Positions 1-6,003 of a DNA stretch of 32,299 nt are shown one piece after another. The DNA is taken from positions 1 through 32,299 of the forward strand of contig CAJUJO010000019.1 in assembly GCA_910586675.1 (NCBI GenBank), read 5' to 3'. The stretch comes from an uncultured Christensenellaceae bacterium. GTDB taxonomy: Bacteria; Bacillota; Clostridia; Christensenellales; Borkfalkiaceae. Both the position numbers and the translations under genes were made by a program. The stretch's first letter is position 1. Each line of letters opens with the position of its first letter. The notes under the pieces are model-generated. The model had not been told where the DNA came from and did no database searches. It was given only the letters and a program-made list of their open reading frames with translations.

Positions 1-210
1 CAAAATCGTCCTCTTCGCAAAATTTGTATTAACCTTAGTTGCTACGTCTTTCAACATAGCTTTCTTTCTAAGAATTTCTTTGCCTTACGTACTCGCTCCA
101 CTCCCTCCCGCCTTGCGGTTCCCCGCTCCTTGGGAGAAAGCTTCGCTTTTACTTATTGCTATGCAGTTGTCAATCTTCGGATTTCCTTCAAAAGAAGGGC
201 TTTTTCCACA

Positions 211-239
211 GAAAAAGCAAGCTGTCATGACGACAGCTT
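211..239 (-). terminator. Hairpin plus T-run at the promoter start site
   Basis: On the minus strand AAGCTGTC / GACAGCTT (8 bp, 5-nt loop) is followed by GCTTTTT. It sits immediately downstream of the promoter at 244-272. It could be an attenuator, or the dyad could be an operator over the start site. It is not obviously the end of an upstream gene. Confidence 0.45.
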
Positions 240-243
240 TTAC

Positions 244-272
244 ATATTAACACTTATCCATTTTTAAGTCAA
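244..272 (-). promoter_or_regulatory. Sigma-A-type promoter pointing left
   Basis: Minus-strand TTGACT (267-272), 17-bp spacer, TAATAT (244-249). The predicted start is near 237, directly at an 8-bp inverted repeat (219-239). Confidence 0.6.
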
Positions 273-385
273 GCATTTTTTGAAGAAATTTTCGACTTTT
301 TTTACGGAATTTCAAGGAATTATTAACGCTCCTTATATCTATGGTTATCTCGTTTGCTGCGACACAAGATATAGTGTTCGCAGCC

Positions 386-415
386 ATAAAAAGCCGCCCG
401 CGGTAGGCGGACGGC
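386..415 (-). terminator. Terminator of the corA operon
   Basis: Minus-strand hairpin of nine pairs (393-401 with 407-415, one U-G pair) followed by TTTTTATGG. It lies just after the stop of the zinc-ribbon gene. Confidence 0.7.
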
Positions 416-422
416 AGCTACT

Positions 423-623
423 TTATGATTTACATCCCGAACAGGTTTTGCAGTTTCCCGAACACTTTTTCGCGGGCTTTCCCGTTGCGGAATAAACACA
501 ACCCGACCAATCCCGCTCCGCGCGCGCGCCGCATGCAGGGCAAAATGCAGGCTCGTCGTATTTCTTAACAAGTTCCTCGAACGGTTTTCCGCATTGCGGA
601 CACCTGTATTGCAGTACGGGCAT
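423..623 (-). CDS. FmdB-type zinc-ribbon small protein
   Basis: A 66-residue protein opening MPVLQYRCPQCGKPFEELV. The CPQC pair and a second CPAC pair (about residues 8-11 and 28-31) make the single zinc ribbon of the FmdB regulatory-protein family, whose function is poorly defined. The C-terminus adds four more cysteines (CSGNCKTCSGC), which is common in short clostridial members and might bind a second metal; that is inference. The start ATG shares one base with the corA stop (TGATG), and AAGGGA inside the corA end serves as ribosome site, so it is probably translationally coupled to corA. A terminator follows. Confidence 0.8.
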   Translation of the reverse strand: MPVLQYRCPQCGKPFEELVKKYDEPAFCPACGARAERDWSGCVYSATGKPAKKCSGNCKTCSGCKS

Positions 624-1606
624 CAGTCCCTTCTCCGTTTCTTTTTGATTTGCTTGGGCGTTTTGATTTTAATGGAGTTTGCCGAACGGATGATAAAGTA
701 AGAGACGACGGCGGTAACGACGACGGCAATCCCGATGACGATCCAAAATCCCGCCGCCCCCATATTCGCAAACGGCACGGAAACGTTCATTCCCCACAAA
801 CTCGCCACGAGCGTGGGAATGGAAATCAGAATCGTTATAACCGCCAGCAATTTCATAACACTGTTTACGTTATTGGATATGACGGATGCGTACGCGTCCA
901 TCGTGCCAGAAAGAATGTCGCGGTAAATATTACACATTTCCACCGCCTGACGGGTTTCGATCACGACGTCGTCGAACAGGTCTTTGCACTCCTCGTTTTC
1001 GGCAATCGCGGGAAGGCGCTCCATCTTATTGTATACGCCGATGTTGGCGCTCAAAGACGTGGAAAAATAGACGAGAGAGTTTTCCAGCGCGAGCAGTTGG
1101 ATCAGCTCTTTATTCTTCATAGAGCGGTGCAGCTCTGCCTGAACGCGCAGCGACTTTTTATCGATCTGGCGCAAACTGGACAGAAAACGCTTGGCGTTTC
1201 CCATCATAAAGGTGAGAATGAAAAGAACGGGATTCGCCGTGTCCGTTTCCACGCGGTTGGAGATAAAATCACCCAACACGGAATTGCCACGAAGGGATAC
1301 GGTTACGACGCATTTTTTATTATAAATAAGCGCCATGGGAATGGTTTCATAGGTGTCGCCGTCGTCGGTATCGGTGATGATGGGCGTATCAAACAGATAC
1401 ATACAGATTTCGTCGTCGCGCTCGAACCGCGCCGTTTCCTGTTCGTCGAGCGCGGCTTTGAGCATTTCTTCGGGCATGCCCGTAAACAGGCACACGTCCT
1501 CCACCTCGTCGTCGGAAGGGTTAATGAGATCGACCCAGCAGCCTTCCTCGAATTCGGACAGCGCTTTGAGCTTCTTGTTTTCGTCCGTTTTGAAAAATTT
1601 AATCAT
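623..1606 (-). CDS. corA: CorA-family magnesium/cobalt transporter
   Basis: An inner-membrane divalent cation channel of about 327 residues, the usual family size. It has a long acidic cytoplasmic domain, then two C-terminal membrane helices. The signature GMN sits at the end of the first helix (LWGMNVSVPF), and the tail is very basic (KQIKKKRRRD), as in CorA. An ATG six bases upstream (1612) gives MLMIKFF, but it lies only 2 bases from the AAGGCGG ribosome site. The ATG at 1606 has 8-base spacing, so I prefer MIKFF. The gene follows a leader with a small ORF and a terminator and probably depends on read-through from the promoter at 1814-1842. The zinc-ribbon gene downstream is coupled. Confidence 0.92.
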   Translation of the reverse strand: MIKFFKTDENKKLKALSEFEEGCWVDLINPSDDEVEDVCLFTGMPEEMLKAALDEQETARFERDDEICMYLFDTPIITDTDDGDTYETIPMALIYNKKCVVTVSLRGNSVLGDFISNRVETDTANPVLFILTFMMGNAKRFLSSLRQIDKKSLRVQAELHRSMKNKELIQLLALENSLVYFSTSLSANIGVYNKMERLPAIAENEECKDLFDDVVIETRQAVEMCNIYRDILSGTMDAYASVISNNVNSVMKLLAVITILISIPTLVASLWGMNVSVPFANMGAAGFWIVIGIAVVVTAVVSYFIIRSANSIKIKTPKQIKKKRRRD

Positions 1607-1639
1607 AAGCATTTCCGCCTTAGAATTATCAGCTTTTTG

Positions 1640-1673
1640 GCAAGAAAAAACGCACAGGAAAAATCCCTGTGCG
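1640..1673 (-). terminator. Terminator in the corA leader (attenuator)
   Basis: Minus-strand stem CGCACAGG / CCTGTGCG (1666-1673 with 1651-1658), 7-nt loop, followed by TTTTTT. It lies between the small leader ORF and corA. Its 5' arm is also perfectly complementary, over 8 bases, to 1723-1730 inside the leader ORF, which gives a mutually exclusive antiterminator. Confidence 0.75.
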
Positions 1674-1694
1674 ACGGAAATGCTTCGGTTTACG

Positions 1695-1778
1695 TTAAAA
1701 TCCGAAACAGTCTGCGGTTTCTTCGCACAGAAACGATTCCGTTGTTACAACGCATCGGTTGTTTGGGGCCGCGTCCAT
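1695..1778 (-). CDS. 27-residue corA leader peptide
   Basis: A short ORF translating as MDAAPNNRCVV..CFGF (27 residues, three cysteines). It has an excellent ribosome site (AAAGGAG, 6-base spacing to ATG) and its own promoter (1814-1842). The mRNA then runs into a terminator hairpin before corA. Codons CTG TGC GA(A) of this ORF (1723-1730) form a perfect 8-base complement to the terminator's 5' arm. Ribosome position on the ORF could therefore choose between antiterminator and terminator. This promoter, ORF, terminator, structural-gene order is the layout of leader-peptide attenuators. That the signal is magnesium or another metal is inference from corA. I know no homologue of the peptide. 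Confidence 0.65.
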   Translation of the reverse strand: MDAAPNNRCVVTTESFLCEETADCFGF

Positions 1779-1813
1779 TTCGCACTCCTTTCACTCGATA
1801 AACGAGTATTTAT

Positions 1814-1842
1814 ATTATAGCCGCTGTTTCCGCTTTTGGCAA
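1814..1842 (-). promoter_or_regulatory. Promoter of the corA leader transcript
   Basis: Minus-strand TTGCCA (1837-1842), 17-bp spacer, TATAAT (1814-1819). The predicted start is near 1807, about 200 nt before the corA start codon. The first bases of the RNA (1793-1807) can form a 5-bp ACTCG / CGAGT hairpin. Confidence 0.8.
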
Positions 1843-1861
1843 CTGTTTTTCGCAATTTTCT

Positions 1862-3304
1862 TCAGATCACGCATCTGCCTTCCGTAAACGAGCGGAAGAG
1901 CGCTTCCGTTCCCGCGCCGGGAAAGCAGGCGATCATATCCTGCGGCGAAGCAAGACGGTAAGCGTATTTATCGCAGTACCGTTTCAACGCCGAAATCAGA
2001 CGTTTTTCCCCGATAACGGAGCGCACTTTATCGAATAGGATCACACCCTTATCGTATGCGATATTACGGTATTCATACTCGCCGCGGAAGGACGTGAGCG
2101 GACGGTCCATAGAAGTATCCGCTTCCCCGTGCACCTGCGAATAGACGGAGAAAAATGCGCGGTAAGATTTTTCCGCCGTCGCGATAAAATCGCGGTAATT
2201 TATCCCGTATGCGGGATGCGCTTCCAGAAAGAGCGCCGTAGAATATTCCGCAAGCCCCTCGTCCTGCCAGGCGTGCTCGAACTGGTTGCTCCCAACGAGC
2301 GAATACCACCACTGGTGCGCCGTTTCGTGCACGATGACGGGCGTGAGATCGTCCGCGCGGAGATCGGCGGAAATCATGGAAAGCATGGGATACTCCATGC
2401 CGCCGTAGGGGAAATCCGTCCTGACTACCGTATAGCGCGGATAAGGATATTTTCCGAACGTTTCGGAAAAATATTCCAAGCTTTCCTTTGCGGCGCTTAT
2501 CGCTGCTTGCGGGTCTTCGTCTCCAAAATAAAAATACTCGATTTCGCAGCCGCCGCTTTCCGCTTTTGCGGTGTGAAATTCTTCGCCGAGCACGAACGCG
2601 ACGTCGCGCACGTTTTCCGCTATTACATGATATGCCGCCTTTCCGTTTTCGGCGACCCGTTCTCCCGCGCCGCCGTACGCGGCAGTATAAGATTCCGGCA
2701 CGGTAAGCGTAACTTCGTAATCCGCACACTCGCTCACGAAGGGGTCGCCGTTGGAAGAATAAACGTATTCCGTAAATCCGTTCGTACCGTACGTACAGAG
2801 AACGGGATAAAAATTAGCAAGATTGACGGTATGCTCGCCTATCCCCAGCCGATGATTGATTTGCGCGAGCGTTACGCTGAATTCCAGATGGAGCGTAACT
2901 TCCTCGTCGGGGTAAAGGGGCGATAAGAGTTTTGCCGAAAGGATGTTTTCGTCCTCGCCGCAAATTTCGTAACTCGCCGCGCCGTCTACGCGGGAAATTC
3001 CGATACTGCCGTAGCTCTTCCCTGCGTAATAGGCGGCGGGGGCGTACAGCTCGGATACGGGCGCATACTTCGCCCCCTCGCGGTAGGCGTTGGGATAAAG
3101 TTGGAATTTAAGCTCTTCAAAGGCATTATCCGTAAGATTAGGTACGGTAACCGACATCTCCGCCGTAAGCAACTTTTCTTCCGGCAGATACTCGGCGTTT
3201 ATCACGTATTGATTCCGCGCGCTTTCCTTTGCGCAGCCGCAAAGCGCCGCAAGCGATAACCCCGCCGCGCACGCCGCGAGCACACAGCATATCATTTTCT
3301 TCAT
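1862..3304 (-). CDS. M1-family zinc metallopeptidase lipoprotein
   Basis: A 480-residue secreted zinc peptidase of the gluzincin M1 (aminopeptidase N) type. H326-E327-T-A-H330 is the HExxH motif and E349 is the third zinc ligand at the M1 spacing. GGMEYP at 301-306 stands where the substrate-binding GxMEN loop lies. The first 24 residues form a signal peptide ending ALCGC, so the protein is probably lipid-anchored at Cys24, although the lipobox is imperfect. It is shorter than full aminopeptidase N and lacks most of the C-terminal helical domain, like other short bacterial M1 proteins. The ribosome site GGGAGGTT lies in a 7-bp inverted repeat (3310-3335) that could mask it. Confidence 0.85.
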   Translation of the reverse strand: MKKMICCVLAACAAGLSLAALCGCAKESARNQYVINAEYLPEEKLLTAEMSVTVPNLTDNAFEELKFQLYPNAYREGAKYAPVSELYAPAAYYAGKSYGSIGISRVDGAASYEICGEDENILSAKLLSPLYPDEEVTLHLEFSVTLAQINHRLGIGEHTVNLANFYPVLCTYGTNGFTEYVYSSNGDPFVSECADYEVTLTVPESYTAAYGGAGERVAENGKAAYHVIAENVRDVAFVLGEEFHTAKAESGGCEIEYFYFGDEDPQAAISAAKESLEYFSETFGKYPYPRYTVVRTDFPYGGMEYPMLSMISADLRADDLTPVIVHETAHQWWYSLVGSNQFEHAWQDEGLAEYSTALFLEAHPAYGINYRDFIATAEKSYRAFFSVYSQVHGEADTSMDRPLTSFRGEYEYRNIAYDKGVILFDKVRSVIGEKRLISALKRYCDKYAYRLASPQDMIACFPGAGTEALFRSFTEGRCVI

Positions 3305-3309
3305 AAAAA

Positions 3310-3335
3310 ATAACCTCCCGTTTCCGACAGGTTAT
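3310..3335 (-). promoter_or_regulatory. Hairpin over the M1 peptidase ribosome site
   Basis: Minus-strand ATAACCT ... AGGTTAT (7 bp). The inner part can form a short stem capped by a GAAA tetraloop. The 3' arm overlaps the GGGAGG ribosome-binding sequence of the gene starting at 3304. Confidence 0.5.
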
Positions 3336-3385
3336 TGTATGCTCGTCCTTTGCGCCGTTATGCCTGAGACAATAGGGGAAACGAT

Positions 3386-3895
3386 TCACTCCGCTTGCTT
3401 GCGGGTGAGTTCCGCGAGCAGCTTCTTCACTGCCGCCGCCCTCCCCTGATAGAGATTACCCGTTAAATCAACTGCGTAAATTTTAAGCCCCTTTAATATC
3501 TTTTTTCCGTCCGCCCCGTCGATGAGCACCTTTTTCAGCTCCTCCGCAGAAAGGGTAAAGGAAATCGCGCTGCGCTGTTCGATGACGATGCGCGCATCCG
3601 CAGCCATGCCCTTTTTTTCCTTATACAGTTCGGTAAGGTCATAGTTAACCTTCCCGTTCTTGATTCCCAGCTCCGCCACGCCGACGTCGTTAAGCGACTT
3701 ATTGCCGACGGTGATCTCGGCATAATTTTCGTGCGTTTCCAAATCGGAAGAATAGAACCCGAGGAAGTTGAGCCGCTGCACGGCGATCTTGCTTTTCAGG
3801 CTGTAAATGAGCCACACGCACAACACGAGGAGCGCAATGGAAATTACCGCCGATACCAGTACGAGAATTCCGCTGTTTTCGTTTAACCATTCCAT
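3386..3895 (-). CDS. Small membrane-anchored protein, unknown
   Basis: A 169-residue protein that I do not recognise. Residues about 9-31 (ILVLVSAVISIALLVLCVWL) form one membrane helix near the N-terminus. A predicted extracytoplasmic or cytoplasmic domain of about 135 residues follows, ending in a basic and polar tail (AELTRKQAE). The stretch after the helix reads like a beta-rich domain. The ribosome site GGAGG lies 10 bases before the ATG. The gene has its own consensus promoter (3941-3969) with a 6-bp dyad in its leader. It lies 81 bp upstream of the M1 peptidase gene, with no terminator seen between them, so the two may be co-transcribed. Confidence 0.6.
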   Translation of the reverse strand: MEWLNENSGILVLVSAVISIALLVLCVWLIYSLKSKIAVQRLNFLGFYSSDLETHENYAEITVGNKSLNDVGVAELGIKNGKVNYDLTELYKEKKGMAADARIVIEQRSAISFTLSAEELKKVLIDGADGKKILKGLKIYAVDLTGNLYQGRAAAVKKLLAELTRKQAE

Positions 3896-3915
3896 AAAAA
3901 AGTTACCTCCGCACG

Positions 3916-3935
3916 GCGATAAGCCGCTTATCCGC
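3916..3935 (-). promoter_or_regulatory. Dyad in the 5' leader of the 169-aa gene
   Basis: GATAAG / CTTATC with a 3-base loop, just downstream of the predicted start site. It is a possible operator or leader hairpin. Confidence 0.35.
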
Positions 3936-3940
3936 TATTT

Positions 3941-3969
3941 ATTATACGACGAATCGGCGCGAAAATCAA
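3941..3969 (-). promoter_or_regulatory. Promoter of the 169-aa membrane protein gene
   Basis: Minus-strand TTGATT (3964-3969), 17-bp spacer, TATAAT (3941-3946). Confidence 0.75.
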
Positions 3970-4154
3970 TACCAAACGCAAAATTTCCGTTACGATTCCC
4001 GTTTGCGCTTTTCTGCGCCGCAAAACTTGCCGCGCAGACGATTGTAATCAAACAAAGTTTAGCGAAAGACAAGCCCGCGCGCTTTCAGCCATTCGCCGAA
4101 CTCGCACCTTTTTTTGCTAACTGTGTTACATATTCCGCAAATCGTTACGGAAGG
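3970..4154. other. Gene-free spacer between two minus-strand promoters
   Basis: The stretch from the LytM terminator (4185) to the promoter at 3941-3969 holds no gene I can support. One minus-strand frame (ending KARGLVFR, TAA) is open but has no start codon. A leftward transcript from 4155-4183 would cross it as a long leader. Confidence 0.4.
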
Positions 4155-4183
4155 ATTATATCATGCACGCCGAGAAAAGGCAA
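4155..4183 (-). promoter_or_regulatory. Second leftward promoter upstream of 3895
   Basis: Minus-strand TTGCCT (4178-4183), 17-bp spacer, TATAAT (4155-4160), directly after the LytM gene terminator. It would give a leader of about 250 nt before the gene starting at 3895. Confidence 0.55.
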
Positions 4184-4184
4184 G

Positions 4185-4219
4185 AAAAAACGGAGCCCTT
4201 TCACGGCGCTCCGTTTTTT
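4185..4219 (-). terminator. Terminator after the LytM peptidase gene
   Basis: Stem of twelve pairs (4185-4196 with 4208-4219) built on CGGAGC / GCTCCG and flanked by A6 and T6 tracts, just after the stop codon. Confidence 0.85.
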
Positions 4220-4221
4220 GA

Positions 4222-4863
4222 TTATTTACCGTAATTGAGATAACTCACGGGATCGACCACCTTTCCGTCGAGGAAAATTTCCAGATGGAGATGCGTGCCG
4301 TCCTTGCGTTCCGAACCGCTCTCCGCGGAAGAAATTGTTCCGATTTTCTGCCCCTGCTTGACCGTGTCGCCCGCTTTCAAGCCGTCCGCAACGTCGATAA
4401 AGCGGTATACCGTCTTCAATCCGTCGCCGTGATCGACGACGATTTCGTTACCCATCGTCTTGCCGAGGTAGATTTCTTCGATTTTACCGTCCGCCATAGC
4501 GACGACTTCCGTTCCCTCCGCGCCCGCAATGTCGACGCCCTGATGCTTGTAGTACATATCCGAGGTTGCGTTGTGAATGATCTGATTGTGAGAGACGGAA
4601 ACCGTTTCAAAGTTGACGGGATTGACGAATTTCACCGTGTCGTCTCCGCCGGAAGGCTGGTCGGGTTCGTTCGGCTTATTGTCGTCGGGCGGGGTGATCG
4701 GCAGATCCTGTTCGGGCGGTTTGTCCAGAACGATATTATCTCCGCCCGCCACAAAGTACACGGTGAGCACGGTTGCCGTAACCAGAAGCGCAACGCTGAT
4801 TGCGAGAATGAGATAATAAACGAGTCTCTTTTTTCCTTTCGTGTTAGTTGCTTTTTCTTTCAT
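4222..4863 (-). CDS. LytM (M23) peptidase, SpoIIQ-like
   Basis: A 213-residue bitopic protein. It has a short basic cytoplasmic N-terminus, one membrane helix (about 14-39), a Pro/Asp/Glu-rich linker (about 47-75), and a C-terminal LytM/peptidase M23 domain. Zinc-site residues are present: H107xxxD111 (HQGVD) and H191-L-H193. Size and layout match clostridial SpoIIQ, the forespore half of the SpoIIQ-SpoIIIAH channel, which keeps the LytM zinc site. The upstream element GTATA-N15-GTCAATCAT resembles a sigma-F promoter, which supports this. Other membrane-bound M23 endopeptidases have the same layout, and no spoIID is adjacent, so the SpoIIQ call is probable rather than certain. Confidence 0.75.
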   Translation of the reverse strand: MKEKATNTKGKKRLVYYLILAISVALLVTATVLTVYFVAGGDNIVLDKPPEQDLPITPPDDNKPNEPDQPSGGDDTVKFVNPVNFETVSVSHNQIIHNATSDMYYKHQGVDIAGAEGTEVVAMADGKIEEIYLGKTMGNEIVVDHGDGLKTVYRFIDVADGLKAGDTVKQGQKIGTISSAESGSERKDGTHLHLEIFLDGKVVDPVSYLNYGK

Positions 4864-4890
4864 GATACTCCTCCGAAATTTTCTATGTAC

Positions 4891-4919
4891 ATGATTGACA
4901 GCTTTCCGCCCCCTTATAC
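4891..4919 (-). promoter_or_regulatory. Possible sigma-F promoter of the LytM gene
   Basis: Minus-strand GTATA (4915-4919), 15-bp spacer, GTCAATCAT (4891-4899). Compare the sigma-F pattern GYATA / GGnnAnAnT; two positions of the -10 element deviate. The upstream gene has a closely similar element. Confidence 0.35.
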
Positions 4920-4944
4920 GCGGATTTTTAAGAAATTTTTTTAT

Positions 4945-5376
4945 TTAATAACCGCCGAACACGAGGGGCGTGCCCGCCGCCGTCTGCTCCGCCCCCACGG
5001 CAACGTGGAGGTTGACGGCGTACCCGTTAAGGAAAACGCAATTCCCGAGCAGGGGCGAATACATGTAGTAATTGACTACCCCGCACGCCTCTTCGGTAAA
5101 GAGCAGTTCGGCGCGGTACTTCTCTTTCAAGTCTTCATAGCGGTCGCCGAAATAACGGGTGCTTTCGCCTGCAACGCCGTGCAGCAGCAATTTATCGAGC
5201 GCGGGATTTTCCGACGACACGCTGAGAGAGGACGAGGAAGCGCCCATATAAAAGGTGTAATCCTCCCCCTGCTCGAATGCGGGCGAGGTGCGAAGCGCGT
5301 ACGCGAACACCGCGCAGAGCGCGGCGCACAGTACGGTAACGGCGGCGAGCGCCGCATGCAACAGTTTTCCGCGCAT
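4945..5376 (-). CDS. Short secreted protein, possibly YwmB-like
   Basis: A 143-residue exported protein. Residues about 6-27 form a signal peptide or N-terminal anchor. The mature part carries a GESTRYFGD block and ends with a conserved-looking segment (YYMYSPLLGN, then VNLHVAV, then GTPLVFGGY). That C-terminal pattern faintly recalls YwmB-family proteins encoded near sporulation genes in Firmicutes, but the protein is shorter and I cannot confirm it. Its start has a good ribosome site (GGGAGG, 8 bases). It lies 81 bp upstream of the SpoIIQ-like gene. Both carry a similar GTATA-type promoter, so a sporulation role is plausible inference. Confidence 0.55.
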   Translation of the reverse strand: MRGKLLHAALAAVTVLCAALCAVFAYALRTSPAFEQGEDYTFYMGASSSSLSVSSENPALDKLLLHGVAGESTRYFGDRYEDLKEKYRAELLFTEEACGVVNYYMYSPLLGNCVFLNGYAVNLHVAVGAEQTAAGTPLVFGGY

Positions 5377-5404
5377 AAAAAATCCTCCCGAAAAGTACGG
5401 AAGG

Positions 5405-5432
5405 ATTATTGCCGGATTTATTCTGTTTATAC
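5405..5432 (-). promoter_or_regulatory. Possible sigma-F/G promoter
   Basis: Minus-strand GTATA (5428-5432), 14-bp spacer, GGCAATAAT (5405-5413). The -10 element fits GGnnAnAnT exactly; the spacer is one base short of the usual 15. It precedes the gene starting at 5376. Confidence 0.4.
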
Positions 5433-5629
5433 TTGTTTTTTATGAGTTCCCTTTTTGTAAATTTTTACGTTCTCCCCGCGGGATAATATCGCACTATAAA
5501 TTTATGCCGCGAGGAAAACCACGCTTTTCCGCTGCGGGACAACATTTGCGCAATGCTTTGCGCTTATTGTCCGATAACACGATAAAGTCGGCGCGGATAA
5601 AAGTAATTAAAATTCGTAAGCTCTCCGCT

Positions 5630-5663
5630 CACGGAAATTCTTTTCCTCGAAAAGAATTTCGTG
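5630..5663 (-). terminator. Hairpin after hinT
   Basis: AAATTCTTTT (5635-5644) pairs with AAAAGAATTT (5650-5659), extended by CACG / CGTG after a one-base bulge. It lies two bases after the hinT stop. There is no clean T-run, so this is a probable 3'-end structure rather than a textbook terminator. The rest of 5433-5629 shows no gene. Confidence 0.45.
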
Positions 5664-5665
5664 AA

Positions 5666-6001
5666 CTACTCCCATTCCAGCGTCTCCCCGCCGAGGATAT
5701 GGATATGCAGATGATGCACCGTCTGCCCCGCGTTTTCTCCCTGATTGACGACGAGGCGGTAGCCTTCCGAAAGCCCGAACTTATTTTTCAGCTCCCCTAT
5801 CTTTTTAAGCGTGCGCCCGAGAAGAGCGGCGCGCTTATCGTCCGCTTCGGAAAGATACGCGAAGTGCTCCTTCGGCACGCACAGCAAGTGAATCTTCGCC
5901 TTCGGCTCGATGTCCTTGAAAACGACGATTTCCTCGTCCTCGTAGACCTTCGCCGAGGGGATCTCGCCCGCAATGATTTTACAGAAAATACAGTTTTCCA
6001 T
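5666..6001 (-). CDS. hinT: HIT-family nucleotide phosphoramidase (HinT)
   Basis: A 111-residue protein of the HINT branch of the histidine-triad family, which hydrolyses nucleoside phosphoramidates and similar adenylates. The triad H97-L-H99-I-H101 is intact inside HHLHIHILGGE. The N-terminal CIFCKIIAGEIPS block and the LVVNQGENAGQTV segment are typical. Length matches the family. It starts 2 bases after the mtaB stop with AAAGGAG inside the mtaB end, so it closes the prmA-rsmE-mtaB-hinT operon, a common Firmicutes order. The stop is TAG. Confidence 0.92.
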   Translation of the reverse strand: MENCIFCKIIAGEIPSAKVYEDEEIVVFKDIEPKAKIHLLCVPKEHFAYLSEADDKRAALLGRTLKKIGELKNKFGLSEGYRLVVNQGENAGQTVHHLHIHILGGETLEWE

Positions 6002-6003
6002 GC

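Larger units (their letters stand above)
1..279. other. Left-edge region, no secure gene
   Basis: No confident gene lies here. On the minus strand one frame is open from an ATG at 228 to a TAA at 85 (47 codons, starting MTACFFCGKSPSF). After that stop the same frame stays open to the window edge, with an ATG at 57. Neither ORF has a clear ribosome site and I recognise neither. A sigma-A-type promoter (separate entry) points leftward into this stretch, so a minus-strand gene or RNA may continue beyond the window. Confidence 0.3.

Noticed and set aside
1613..1842. M-box (ykoK) magnesium riboswitch upstream of corA
   Set aside because: The leader is too short and lacks the conserved M-box core. 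A leader ORF with terminator and antiterminator explains it better.
4164..4235. Plus-strand 23-codon ORF with GGAAGGA upstream
   Set aside because: It lies entirely over the LytM gene terminator and stop region on the opposite strand and has no matching promoter. The good ribosome-like site is probably chance.
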